Positions 56,171-64,000 of a stretch of 64,000 nucleotides of DNA are shown piece by piece; the stretch's first letter is position 1; the number at the start of each line of letters is the position of its first letter. A program made the position numbers and the translations under genes. The notes under the pieces are model-generated. The model had not been told where the DNA came from and made no database searches. It saw only the letters and a list, made by a program, of their open reading frames with translations. The stretch spans positions 1,520,001 through 1,584,000 of the forward strand of contig NZ_CP059400.1 of the NCBI RefSeq assembly GCF_014109805.1. Direction: 5' to 3'. This stretch comes from Legionella sp. PC1000. Lineage in GTDB: Bacteria > Pseudomonadota > Gammaproteobacteria > Legionellales > Legionellaceae.

Positions 56171-57058
56171 TCATGTCTTTTTCTTAACAGCAATATGGGC
56201 ATCAAGTTGTCGACCAGCAGCAAGATCAGGGTAATCTTTTCGATCAAAAAAGTATAAAGCTTCTTGTACTCGCGCGTTGAGGCGATCATTAGTGATAATG
56301 TAGCGATCAAGTTGAATAAAGGTTAAAGGGATCTTTAGTTTATCTCCAGTTAAATAAACGGAGGCTTCAGGGGAGTATTTTTTCGCATCCCGCTCCTCTA
56401 TAGAAACTCGGACAATCACTTTTTGATCATCTCCTAAGAGTATCACTTGACTTCCTGCTCCAACAAATTCATCAACATGCGCATTAATTTGTAAAACAAT
56501 GCCATCTTTGGGCGAGGCAATGTAAAATTGATTCAGTGCTAATTTTGCATTTCTAAGATTCGCTTTTGCAGCATCTAAGCCGTTCTGTAATTGTTTGATT
56601 TGAATTTTACCCATTTTCACTTCATATTCTTTTTCCCGTAATTCAGCTGGATTAAGAGCACGCTTATCAATACTCTTTAAGCGTTTTAATTGCGATTGGG
56701 CATGCTTTAAGTTTTTTGTTTGAATCATGAAATTATTTTCTGCTTGTTGAAGCGCAATCTTACTGACGGTTACATTATGTAGTCCTATGGTGTCATCGAG
56801 TGAGAATAAAATCTCTCCTTTTTTTACCATCTGCCCTACTGTGACATTGATTTTTTTTACAATTCCACTTTGAATGCTTGGAACATGAGTCATATCGTTC
56901 CCAGAGTCAAGAATCGCGGGGGCAATTATTTCTTCAATTGCAGCAACTGGAACAGATATATTTTGAGCGATTATCATTTTGCGACTCAATAAAAAAGATG
57001 AGCATAAGCCAATGATCAAAAGTAACAGAAAACTCCCACCAATAATTTTTCTTTTCAT
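56171..57058 (-). CDS. HlyD-family periplasmic adaptor (DevB-like)
   Basis: A 295-residue membrane-fusion protein. One N-terminal membrane anchor (SFLLLLIIGLCSSFLL), a biotinyl-lipoyl-like half motif SGIVKKINVTVGQMVKKGEIL, a coiled-coil hairpin (about 115-180) and a second lipoyl half ASPKDGIVLQINAHV. It links the inner-membrane ABC pump to the outer-membrane channel. Its ATG overlaps the ATPase stop as ATGA, so translation is coupled. Confidence 0.88.
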   Translation of the reverse strand: MKRKIIGGSFLLLLIIGLCSSFLLSRKMIIAQNISVPVAAIEEIIAPAILDSGNDMTHVPSIQSGIVKKINVTVGQMVKKGEILFSLDDTIGLHNVTVSKIALQQAENNFMIQTKNLKHAQSQLKRLKSIDKRALNPAELREKEYEVKMGKIQIKQLQNGLDAAKANLRNAKLALNQFYIASPKDGIVLQINAHVDEFVGAGSQVILLGDDQKVIVRVSIEERDAKKYSPEASVYLTGDKLKIPLTFIQLDRYIITNDRLNARVQEALYFFDRKDYPDLAAGRQLDAHIAVKKKT

Positions 57059-57765
57059 ACTGTTTCCTTTCGATAAGTTACTTGATAATCATTTAATCCC
57101 TTAAACTCAAGTATTTTATCCGCATGTGACATAATACGATAATCATGAGTAGAAATTAAAAAAGTACATCCATACATTTGAGCGTATTCCTGTATTAGCG
57201 AAAAAACCAAGTCACTGCTATCCCTATCTAAATTGCTGGTGGGTTCATCACAAAGAATTAAATGGGGTGCGCGAATTAATGCACGTCCCATCGCTATTCT
57301 TTGTTTTTGTCCCCCGGACAGAGTATCTAATTTGGAATGAATATGGATTTCCAATCCTAAACGAATCATCAATTGTTTTGCTTTCTGATGGGCTTTCTCA
57401 GGTGACTCCCCATCGATCAATAACGGCAACGCTACATTTTCAAGAGCAGACAAAGACGGAAATAAATGAAGATGTTGAAAAAGGAAGCTGATATGGGCGG
57501 CACGAAAAGCAACTTTTTTTTTCGGTGACATTTTATAAAGGTCATTCCCTGATATCGAACAAATTCCTTGATCAGGAGAGAGAATTCCTCCGGCGATCAT
57601 GAGCAACGTTGTTTTTCCGCATCCAGATGCACCTATTAACATGCCTATTTCGCCTGGATTAAGTGCTAATGAAAAATTATCTAATACAGAAATCGTGGTA
57701 GTACCCGTTTGGTAGGTTTTGCCAATACCCATACAATGTAAGACTGGAGATTCACTGGTATCCAT
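57055..57765 (-). CDS. ABC exporter ATPase (DevA/LolD type)
   Basis: A 236-residue ATPase from ATG 57765, which overlaps the permease stop as TAATG. ATG 57783 is also in frame; longer upstream frames run into the permease gene. Walker A GASGCGKTT, Q-loop FLFQHLHLF, signature LSGGQKQR, Walker B LILCDEPTSNLD and H-loop STHD are intact. The sequence is of the LolD/MacB/DevA group, which drives FtsX-type permeases. It acts with the neighbouring permease and adaptor. Confidence 0.9.
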   Translation of the reverse strand: MDTSESPVLHCMGIGKTYQTGTTTISVLDNFSLALNPGEIGMLIGASGCGKTTLLMIAGGILSPDQGICSISGNDLYKMSPKKKVAFRAAHISFLFQHLHLFPSLSALENVALPLLIDGESPEKAHQKAKQLMIRLGLEIHIHSKLDTLSGGQKQRIAMGRALIRAPHLILCDEPTSNLDRDSSDLVFSLIQEYAQMYGCTFLISTHDYRIMSHADKILEFKGLNDYQVTYRKETV

Positions 57766-58949
57766 TAATTTGAGTCGCGACATAATTCTACCGTATCCAA
57801 ACGTAAGACTTTTAAGATAGCAAAATAGGATGAAAAAACAATGATTATTGTTGAACCTAATGCACCTAATAAAATGATCTGCCAAGTGAGATGGAATGCA
57901 ACAGTAGTATCATGAAAAATAAATCCAAATAGGGCTGTTAATATTAGCCCAAGGGTATAGCCCAATCCACCGATAATAGAAGCTTGAAATAATACCATGT
58001 TAATTAATGATGAACTGGAAACTCCTAACATTTTCAACATGCCAAATTGATGAAGATGGGTTAAAACAAAATTAGTAAAAATCTGCCACATCATAACAAG
58101 TCCAATAATAAACCCAACAATGGCTATAGCAATGAACGCAATAATAATAGGTGTTTTTTCTCGGAAAAATTTATTGGCGCGATCGATGAATTGAGAGGGG
58201 GTTAATGGGAGAAGTCCCGTTGCATTGCGAATGGCAAAGGCAACTTGATAGAGATTAGATGAAGGCTTTAGTTTGACTAAAATAAAAGAAGGCTTATTAG
58301 AAATATTGGGGATATGATTGCTCGTCATATAAGCTTTAGGCTCGTACATATAAGTACGTAGGGGTTTTGTAATCCCTGTTATGATCCACTTATTTCGTCC
58401 TTCAACCAATTTGTCGCCAAGTTGGAGGGATTTTTTATTCGGTCTTTCAAACTGTTTTAACGCATAACCATCAATGATAATTGAATTGGCACGGTGGATT
58501 GTGGAGCGGTCGCCTGCAATCATAGTGTCAGGTAAGCCAAGTAGGGTGTCAGGATCTACCCCAATTAGCTCCCATGTTATAGTTTTCGCAGTTTTAGGAT
58601 AAATCATCGTTTGCCAGGATCGATATATTTGTTTCGCCCAGAGTACTCCAGGAATACTACGAACACGATAGACATCTATAGGCCCAAAACGCACAGGATC
58701 AGCAAATGTAAATGAGTTGTCTGTCATAACCCATAAATCCACTCCAGTGATCGCCCGAATTGGTGCTACAATGCGATCAGTTACTCCTTGGTAAATAGCC
58801 GGTTGCTGCATGATAATGAAGGCAGAAAATGTAGCGCCAACTACCATACCAATAAACTTGCGTTTACTGTTCACGAGCATTTTAAAAGCGACTGAAAACA
58901 AATTGATATGTGTTACATTAAATAATGAGTGAGCTATTCTACGAATCAT
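57765..58949 (-). CDS. ABC exporter permease (DevC-like, FtsX domain)
   Basis: About 394 residues from ATG 58949 (a GTG at 59009 is also in frame). One N-terminal membrane helix (FIGMVVGATFSAFIIM), a large periplasmic domain, and three C-terminal helices forming the FtsX domain (IIIAFIAIAIVGFIIGLVMM in part, LINMVLFQASIIGGLGYTLG in part). Together with the ATPase, HlyD adaptor and TolC-type lipoprotein it makes a DevBCA-TolC-like exporter. In heterocyst-forming cyanobacteria DevBCA exports glycolipids; here the adjacent lipid cluster is the obvious candidate cargo source. Confidence 0.85.
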   Translation of the reverse strand: MIRRIAHSLFNVTHINLFSVAFKMLVNSKRKFIGMVVGATFSAFIIMQQPAIYQGVTDRIVAPIRAITGVDLWVMTDNSFTFADPVRFGPIDVYRVRSIPGVLWAKQIYRSWQTMIYPKTAKTITWELIGVDPDTLLGLPDTMIAGDRSTIHRANSIIIDGYALKQFERPNKKSLQLGDKLVEGRNKWIITGITKPLRTYMYEPKAYMTSNHIPNISNKPSFILVKLKPSSNLYQVAFAIRNATGLLPLTPSQFIDRANKFFREKTPIIIAFIAIAIVGFIIGLVMMWQIFTNFVLTHLHQFGMLKMLGVSSSSLINMVLFQASIIGGLGYTLGLILTALFGFIFHDTTVAFHLTWQIILLGALGSTIIIVFSSYFAILKVLRLDTVELCRDSN

Positions 58950-59199
58950 TTCTCTAAACTTGGTGCTCTGTGGCAACCCTAATATGTTTATCCTTAACCA
59001 TAACAGCACTTAGTAGTTTAAACATACCCTTTAGATAGCACAAGCTAATTTGAGATATTTAATGAGATGTTTTTCATAAATATTATGGTATACAACGAGT
59101 TAACATGTTTTATTTGTACGATGACTTAGGCGTTGTATGTATTTTCATTGAATGCTGTTGTATAGTTCCAATCTGGATGTGTACTTGTTAGGGAATGAA

Positions 59200-60021
59200 A
59201 TGGGTCGGTATTTATCAAAAAATCATCCTGCACAGATGTTTTTAATGTTATGGCGTCACCATAACCTTATTTTCCAACTCATTAAGCGAGATATCTTAAT
59301 GAGATATCGTGGTTCTTTTGCAGGAGTATTGTGGCTAATACTCGCCCCTTTACTGATGCTAGGTCTTTATACGCTTGTGTTTAGTGTTTTTATGCGTATC
59401 CAATGGCCAGGTGTCACTAATAATCTAATGTATTCATTACTGATCTATGTGGGTTTAATCATTTTGAATTTTTTTTCTGAATGTATGAATCGCTCACCTA
59501 TTATGATCGTTAGTAATGCTAATTTTGTAAAAAAAGTGGTTTTTCCTATTGAAGTTTTTCCATGGGTGATCATTGGAACAACTCTATTTCATGCAATGAT
59601 TAATACGTTAATATTAGTAGCATTTTCTTTCTTTTTACTAGGAAAAATTAACATAACGATTTTGTTACTTCCTTTTTTGTTTCTCCCTTTAATCTTCTTT
59701 ACTTTGGGTCTGAGTTGGTTTCTTTGTTCGGCAGGGGTATATATAAGAGATATTGCTCATCTGATGGCTTTTCTTTTACAAATTGTGATGTATCTTTCGC
59801 CTGTTTTCTATTCAATCAGTATGTTACCTGAGATGTTTCAAAAAATTTTACTCCTCAATCCATTGACTTTCATAATTGAACAAGCTCGAGGTCTTGTTAT
59901 TTTTGGAACATTTCCCCAATGGACTACTCTAAGTGTCTTTTTTGTAATGAGTATGTGTGTTGCCTATATAGGATTTCTTGGATTTCAGAAAACAAAGGAT
60001 GGTTTTGCAGATGTATTGTAG
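59200..60021 (+). CDS. Polysaccharide ABC exporter permease (Wzm type)
   Basis: A 273-residue ABC-2 permease from ATG 59200, preceded by TTAGGGAATGAA; the upstream ATG 59152 lacks a ribosome site. It has six membrane helices with the conserved RDILMRYRGSFAGVLWLILAPL start (parts RDILMRYRG, GVLWLILAPL), MFSVFMRIQWPG-like segment and YLSPVFYSISMLP. It belongs to the Wzm/KpsM family that exports O-antigen or capsule. The partner ATPase (Wzt) is not adjacent nor elsewhere in the window, which is unusual. Confidence 0.85.
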   Translation: MGRYLSKNHPAQMFLMLWRHHNLIFQLIKRDILMRYRGSFAGVLWLILAPLLMLGLYTLVFSVFMRIQWPGVTNNLMYSLLIYVGLIILNFFSECMNRSPIMIVSNANFVKKVVFPIEVFPWVIIGTTLFHAMINTLILVAFSFFLLGKINITILLLPFLFLPLIFFTLGLSWFLCSAGVYIRDIAHLMAFLLQIVMYLSPVFYSISMLPEMFQKILLLNPLTFIIEQARGLVIFGTFPQWTTLSVFFVMSMCVAYIGFLGFQKTKDGFADVL

Positions 60022-60112
60022 CTGAAATAATCTTCCATTATATAAGCTTAAAAGAGCGTCAATGTATATTCGCTACAATCAAATACACTTCCTTTATTTT
60101 TAATTCATAGGT

Positions 60113-60148
60113 ATAGAGGCGCTCCTTTTTAATGGAGCCTAATTTTCA
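60113..60148 (+). terminator. Possible terminator after the wzm-type gene
   Basis: GAGGCGCTCC-TTTTTAAT-GGAGCCTAATTTT forms a stem-loop with a partly U-rich tail, about 90 bases after the permease stop. Confidence 0.4.
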
Positions 60149-60159
60149 AATAATTATTT

Positions 60160-60215
60160 TAGGCTCTGTTACATTTCTACTATCTTGGTCACTAGCGAAA
60201 TGTAAACAGAGCCTA
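60160..60215. repeat. Inverted-repeat element family A, internally deleted copy 3
   Basis: A 56-bp form with near-perfect terminal inverted repeats TAGGCTCTGTT(T)ACATTTC. The left CTACTATCTTGG and right CTAGCGAAATG match copies 1 and 2, but the central ~80 bases are missing. This copy best defines the element ends. Confidence 0.8.
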
Positions 60216-60227
60216 CTATCGAAAAAT

Positions 60228-61214
60228 TTACGCGGGAATTGTGTTGTGGCATGATTGATACTTTTTATTGCTCAAAAAATCATGGTAAGTTTTTACAATT
60301 CCTTCGCGTAAAGAAGTCCGAGCAACCCAGCCAAGTTCTTTCATACGATCGATATTTAATAGTTTCCGTGGCGTGCCATCAGGTTTCTCTGGATCAAATG
60401 CGATAGTTCCAGTATACCCAATCACATCCATGATGAGTTCAGCTAACATATGTATACTCACATCCATTCCACTACCAATATTAAAGATGCCTTGAGCGGC
60501 AGGATGCTCCATAAGAAATACACAAGCATCGGCCATATCATCTACATAAAGGAATTCTCGTTTAGACCTACCTGTACCCCAAATCAAAAGATGTTCATCG
60601 TGTCGCAATTTCGCTTCATGTGTTTTGCGGATCAGTGCGGGTAGCACATGGCTATTATGCAAATCATAATTATCATTGGGACCATAGAGGTTCGTTGGCA
60701 TGGTACATACATATTGCGTCCCATACTGGCGGTTATAACTTTCACAGAGTTTTATCCCGGCAATTTTAGCTATGGCATAAGGTTCATTTGTTTGCTCTAA
60801 GGAATCTGTTAATAAATAGTCTTCGCAAATCGGTTGAGGACAATCTCGTGGATAAATGCAACTGGATCCCAAAAACAATAATCGCTTAACGCCAGCCTGC
60901 CAGGCAGCATGAATTACATTGGTTTGTATCATTAAATTTTGATAAATAAATTCAGCACGATAATAATTATTGGCATGAATTCCACCGACTTTCGCAGCTG
61001 CTAAAAAAACATAATCTGGTTTTTCTTGATTAAAAAATGCCATGACATCTGCTTGATTTGTAAGATCCAGTTCAGCACGGCTACGAAGAAGTAGATTTTT
61101 ATATCCTTTCGCTTGCAATTGTCGAACAATAGCTGATCCCACCATACCGTGGTGACCAGCAACATAAATTTTTGATGAAGTATTTATCGTCGTATCTTTA
61201 TTCGTGATAATCAT
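60228..61214 (-). CDS. fcl: GDP-L-fucose synthase
   Basis: Converts GDP-4-keto-6-deoxymannose to GDP-L-fucose by epimerisation and reduction. About 328 residues from ATG 61214 (ATG 61229 also in frame). Extended SDR with cofactor loop [11 protein letters not shown], catalytic Ser in LGSSCIYP and Y-x3-K in [20 protein letters not shown] is characteristic. It overlaps the gmd 3' end, implying coupled expression. Confidence 0.94.
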   Translation of the reverse strand: MIITNKDTTINTSSKIYVAGHHGMVGSAIVRQLQAKGYKNLLLRSRAELDLTNQADVMAFFNQEKPDYVFLAAAKVGGIHANNYYRAEFIYQNLMIQTNVIHAAWQAGVKRLLFLGSSCIYPRDCPQPICEDYLLTDSLEQTNEPYAIAKIAGIKLCESYNRQYGTQYVCTMPTNLYGPNDNYDLHNSHVLPALIRKTHEAKLRHDEHLLIWGTGRSKREFLYVDDMADACVFLMEHPAAQGIFNIGSGMDVSIHMLAELIMDVIGYTGTIAFDPEKPDGTPRKLLNIDRMKELGWVARTSLREGIVKTYHDFLSNKKYQSCHNTIPA

Positions 61215-62280
61215 AAGCTGCAAATCCATGTTGTTTTACTAACTCATCTCGTTGCGCTATTTTGAGATCTTCTAGCATCATTTCAGAAACCAATGATTGG
61301 AAGCTGGTTTTGGGAATCCAGCCTAATTTTTCTCTTGCTTTAGTTGCATCCCCTAATAAATTATCTACTTCAGAAGGACGGAAATAACGCGGGTCCACGC
61401 ATACAATCTTGTTACCATTTTGATCACAACCAATCTCTTTATCGCCTTCACCATGCCAAGTAATGTTAATATTGACAACTTGTGCAGCTGCTTCTACAAA
61501 TTCTCTGACACTAAATTGTTGGCCCGTAGCTATTACGAAATCTTCCGGTTGTTCCTGTTGTAGCATGAGCCATTGCATTTCTACATAATCCCGCGCATGC
61601 CCCCAATCCCGCATTGCATCCAAGTTTCCTAAATAGAGGCATTTTTGTAAACCCAGCTTAATTCTTGCCAGAGCTCGTGTAATTTTGCGGGTTACAAAAG
61701 TTTCGCCGCGGATTGGACTTTCATGATTAAATAAAATTCCATTACACGCATAGATACCATAGGCTTCCCGGTAATTAACAGTGATCCAATAAGAATAAAG
61801 CTTGGCAACAGCATAGGGGCTGCGCGGATAAAATGGTGTGCTTTCTTTTTGTGGCACTTCTTGCACTAAACCATAAAGTTCTGATGTAGATGCTTGATAG
61901 AAACGAGTTTTGCCATTCAGTTTAAGCAAACGAATGGCTTCCAGGATTCTTAATGTGCCAATCCCATCCGCATTAGCTGTGTATTCTGGAGTTTCAAAAC
62001 TGACTGCAACATGACTCATTGCAGCAAGATTATAAATTTCATCTGGCTGAATCTCCTGAATAATGCGAATTAAATTCGTAGAATCCGTGAGATCCCCATG
62101 ATGCAAAATAAATCTTCGATCTTCTTGATGAACATCTTGATAGAGATGATCAATTCTATCGGTATTAAATAAAGAGGAACGACGTTTAATTCCATGAACT
62201 TCATAGCCTTTACGAAGTAAAAGCTCTGCCAAGTAGGTTCCATCTTGCCCTGTAATTCCAGTAATTAATGCTTTTTTCAT
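61198..62280 (-). CDS. gmd: GDP-mannose 4,6-dehydratase
   Basis: Makes GDP-4-keto-6-deoxy-D-mannose, the precursor of GDP-L-fucose and other deoxysugars. The 360-residue protein has the NADP loop [15 protein letters not shown], catalytic residues in QASTSELYG and [15 protein letters not shown], and the arginine-specific VHGIKRRSS segment. It lies between manC and fcl in a three-gene minus-strand unit. Confidence 0.96.
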   Translation of the reverse strand: MKKALITGITGQDGTYLAELLLRKGYEVHGIKRRSSLFNTDRIDHLYQDVHQEDRRFILHHGDLTDSTNLIRIIQEIQPDEIYNLAAMSHVAVSFETPEYTANADGIGTLRILEAIRLLKLNGKTRFYQASTSELYGLVQEVPQKESTPFYPRSPYAVAKLYSYWITVNYREAYGIYACNGILFNHESPIRGETFVTRKITRALARIKLGLQKCLYLGNLDAMRDWGHARDYVEMQWLMLQQEQPEDFVIATGQQFSVREFVEAAAQVVNINITWHGEGDKEIGCDQNGNKIVCVDPRYFRPSEVDNLLGDATKAREKLGWIPKTSFQSLVSEMMLEDLKIAQRDELVKQHGFAAYDYHE

Positions 62281-62340
62281 TTTTTCCCTTACGAAATACT
62301 TTTCTTAAAGTAAAGTTATATTCCATTGCCTTTAATAATT

Positions 62341-63756
62341 TTAAGCACGTCCATAATTATCGTGAAAGCGAACAATATCATCTTCACCTAGATATTCACC
62401 GCTTTGTATTTCAATCATTACCAAATCAATCACGCCTGGATTTTCTAAACGATGTTGATGACCTGCTGGAATGTAAGTAGATTCGTTGGTATTGACAAAA
62501 AAAGTCTGCTCACCATTTACTACCTTGGCCATACCACTTACCACTACCCAATGTTCGCTGCGGTGATGATGCATTTGCAGGCTTAGACTGGCTCCTGGTT
62601 TTACTTCAATACGTTTAATTTTGAAACGATGGCTTTCTTCCAACACCGTGTACGTACCCCATGGTCGATGAACAGTACGATGGAGCTTATGTGCGTCATG
62701 CCCTTGCATTTTAAGTTGTGTGTAAATGTGTTTCACATCCTGTGTGCGGGATTTATCAGCCACCAACAATGCATCAGGAGTATCAATGATAACGAGATTC
62801 TCAACGCCAACCGCACCTACAAGACGCTCATCACTTTGAATATAACAATTAGCGACGTCATGCAAAAAAGCTTCGCCTTCAATTCGGTTCCCTTGATTAT
62901 CTGCTTCCACCAGATCACCTAATGTGGCCCATGAACCTACATCTGTCCAGTTGATATCACAGGGAACTACTGCGATTTCTGACGATTTCTCCATCAAAGC
63001 ATAGTCAATTGAAATATCGGGTACTAAATTAAAACTCGCTGCATCCAGTTCAAGTTGGCTAAATCCTTTTCCTTCTGCATGACTGGATTGATCGATACAA
63101 TGTTTGGCTGCAGATAAAATAGCGGGGCAATATTTTTCCATTAGATGCAGCACGCTCTCTACAGTAAAAAGAAACATGCCGGAATTCCATAGAAATCGAT
63201 TCGTTGCCAAATAAGTTTGCGCCTTCTCGAATGAAGGTTTTTCAATGAAACGAAGTACTTGGGAACCTTCTGCTTCGATATAACCATAAGCAGTGCTTGG
63301 CGCATCAGGTTGAATACCAAAAGTGACTAATTGACCTTGCATCGCCAATTCCCTGGCTTGTGCTACCGCATTTTGAAAAGCATCTTGATCATGAATTAAA
63401 TGGTCTGCCGCCAGGACCAGCATTAAAATATTTTCACCGTATATTTTGTTAATTTGCAAAGCTGCAATAGCAATCGCGGCCGCTGTATTCCGTCCAAAGG
63501 GTTCTAGAATAAAAGAAGTTGAAACGGCGTTTTTATTAATCGCCCGATATTCGTCTTCTATCTTAAAAAATAATTCACGATGAGTTACTGTCATTACCTC
63601 TTTGACTTCGGGTAATAAGGATGCACGTAAAAAAGCTTTCTGTAATAGGCTTTGCCCATCATGTATTCGGATAAAAGGCTTAGGATGTAATTCTCGAGAA
63701 ACTGGCCAAAGGCGCGAACCTGCACCACCACAAAGAATTATAGGTATTAACTGCAT
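62341..63756 (-). CDS. manC: Mannose-1-phosphate guanylyltransferase / mannose-6-phosphate isomerase
   Basis: Bifunctional enzyme that makes GDP-mannose. 471 residues from ATG 63756, chosen because AGGGGAAGTTT precedes it; ATG 63783 would add nine residues. The N-terminal transferase domain begins IPIILCGGAGSRLWP (GXGXR nucleotide loop) with FIEKP; the C-terminal cupin isomerase domain has the metal site QMHHHRSEHW and the terminal HRLENPG. The first gene of the manC-gmd-fcl run. Confidence 0.95.
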   Translation of the reverse strand: MQLIPIILCGGAGSRLWPVSRELHPKPFIRIHDGQSLLQKAFLRASLLPEVKEVMTVTHRELFFKIEDEYRAINKNAVSTSFILEPFGRNTAAAIAIAALQINKIYGENILMLVLAADHLIHDQDAFQNAVAQARELAMQGQLVTFGIQPDAPSTAYGYIEAEGSQVLRFIEKPSFEKAQTYLATNRFLWNSGMFLFTVESVLHLMEKYCPAILSAAKHCIDQSSHAEGKGFSQLELDAASFNLVPDISIDYALMEKSSEIAVVPCDINWTDVGSWATLGDLVEADNQGNRIEGEAFLHDVANCYIQSDERLVGAVGVENLVIIDTPDALLVADKSRTQDVKHIYTQLKMQGHDAHKLHRTVHRPWGTYTVLEESHRFKIKRIEVKPGASLSLQMHHHRSEHWVVVSGMAKVVNGEQTFFVNTNESTYIPAGHQHRLENPGVIDLVMIEIQSGEYLGEDDIVRFHDNYGRA

Positions 63757-64000
63757 AAACTTCCCCTGTATTTTTGATGACATGCCTTTGTTCTTTTACT
63801 AAATGGTAAATTTAGCTTGCTCGTTAATGTAATTTAATTTTACTAAATTGTCGATGGACTCAGAGACGTTTCTTCTTTAAAAATTTTAAATTGCATAAAA
63901 AAATCAAGTACATTAGAATTTGCAAGCATAAGTTAAAGGGACTTAAATAAACTTAACTCGCTGTACAACTCGAGTCTAAATAAGGAAACTATGTCCTCCA
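63757..64000. other. Window end, intergenic
   Basis: About 240 AT-rich bases upstream of manC, presumably with its promoter. No gene start or repeat is recognisable before the window ends. Confidence 0.5.

Overview
The window looks like chromosomal DNA of a Legionella-type gammaproteobacterium. Base composition is AT-rich. Housekeeping genes (fabI, udk, uvrD, glyQS, dtd, rsmJ, mlaA) are mixed with Legionella-like traits: a GshA of the Acidithiobacillus ferrooxidans-type family, a DsbA2/Com1-like oxidoreductase, and several solitary, hydrophilic, recognition-resistant proteins with acidic or coiled-coil tails that resemble Dot/Icm effector candidates. I identified the genus from gene content and protein resemblance only; no database search was run.

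Layout. 1-26 kb: housekeeping and stress genes (fabI-udk, a PafA-like phosphatase, a rhodanese/membrane pair, gshA-gshB, mlaA, dtd-pip, uvrD, dsbA2-like, glyQ-glyS, rsmJ, a PA3496-family small gene, the metNIQ importer), interspersed with orphan genes and many palindromic repeats. 26-37 kb: a minus-strand leucine/isovalerate degradation cluster in transcript order liuA (isovaleryl-CoA dehydrogenase), thiolase, a small membrane protein, the methylcrotonyl-CoA carboxylase beta subunit, methylglutaconyl-CoA hydratase, carboxylase alpha subunit, HMG-CoA lyase, acetoacetyl-CoA synthetase. 37-39.5 kb: two orphan, effector-like genes, one resembling a papain-fold (YopT/C58-like) protease.

39.5-59 kb is the striking region. 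It encodes what reads as a nearly complete de novo sphingolipid pathway: a fused fatty-acyl-AMP ligase / ACP / serine-palmitoyltransferase-like protein, a free ACP, a short-chain reductase, a GNAT-type N-acyltransferase like bacterial ceramide synthase, a dihydroceramide desaturase closely resembling animal DEGS1, and a ceramide fatty-acid 2-hydroxylase resembling FA2H/Scs7. Next to these lie possible head-group enzymes (CDP-alcohol phosphotransferase, PAP2-family enzyme, a PimA-like and other glycosyltransferases, a Stealth phosphotransferase) and a tripartite DevBCA/TolC-type exporter, the kind that exports glycolipids in cyanobacteria. The eroded start of a beta-ketoacyl-ACP synthase gene sits between the ACP and the fusion gene.

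59-64 kb: a Wzm-type polysaccharide ABC permease and the GDP-mannose to GDP-L-fucose genes (manC, gmd, fcl), which could supply sugar donors to the neighbouring glycosyltransferases.

The intergenic DNA carries several families of small inverted-repeat elements, including one inserted inside another with an 11-bp direct duplication, and one sitting inside the metNIQ operon. No tRNA, rRNA, CRISPR array or full insertion sequence was recognised.
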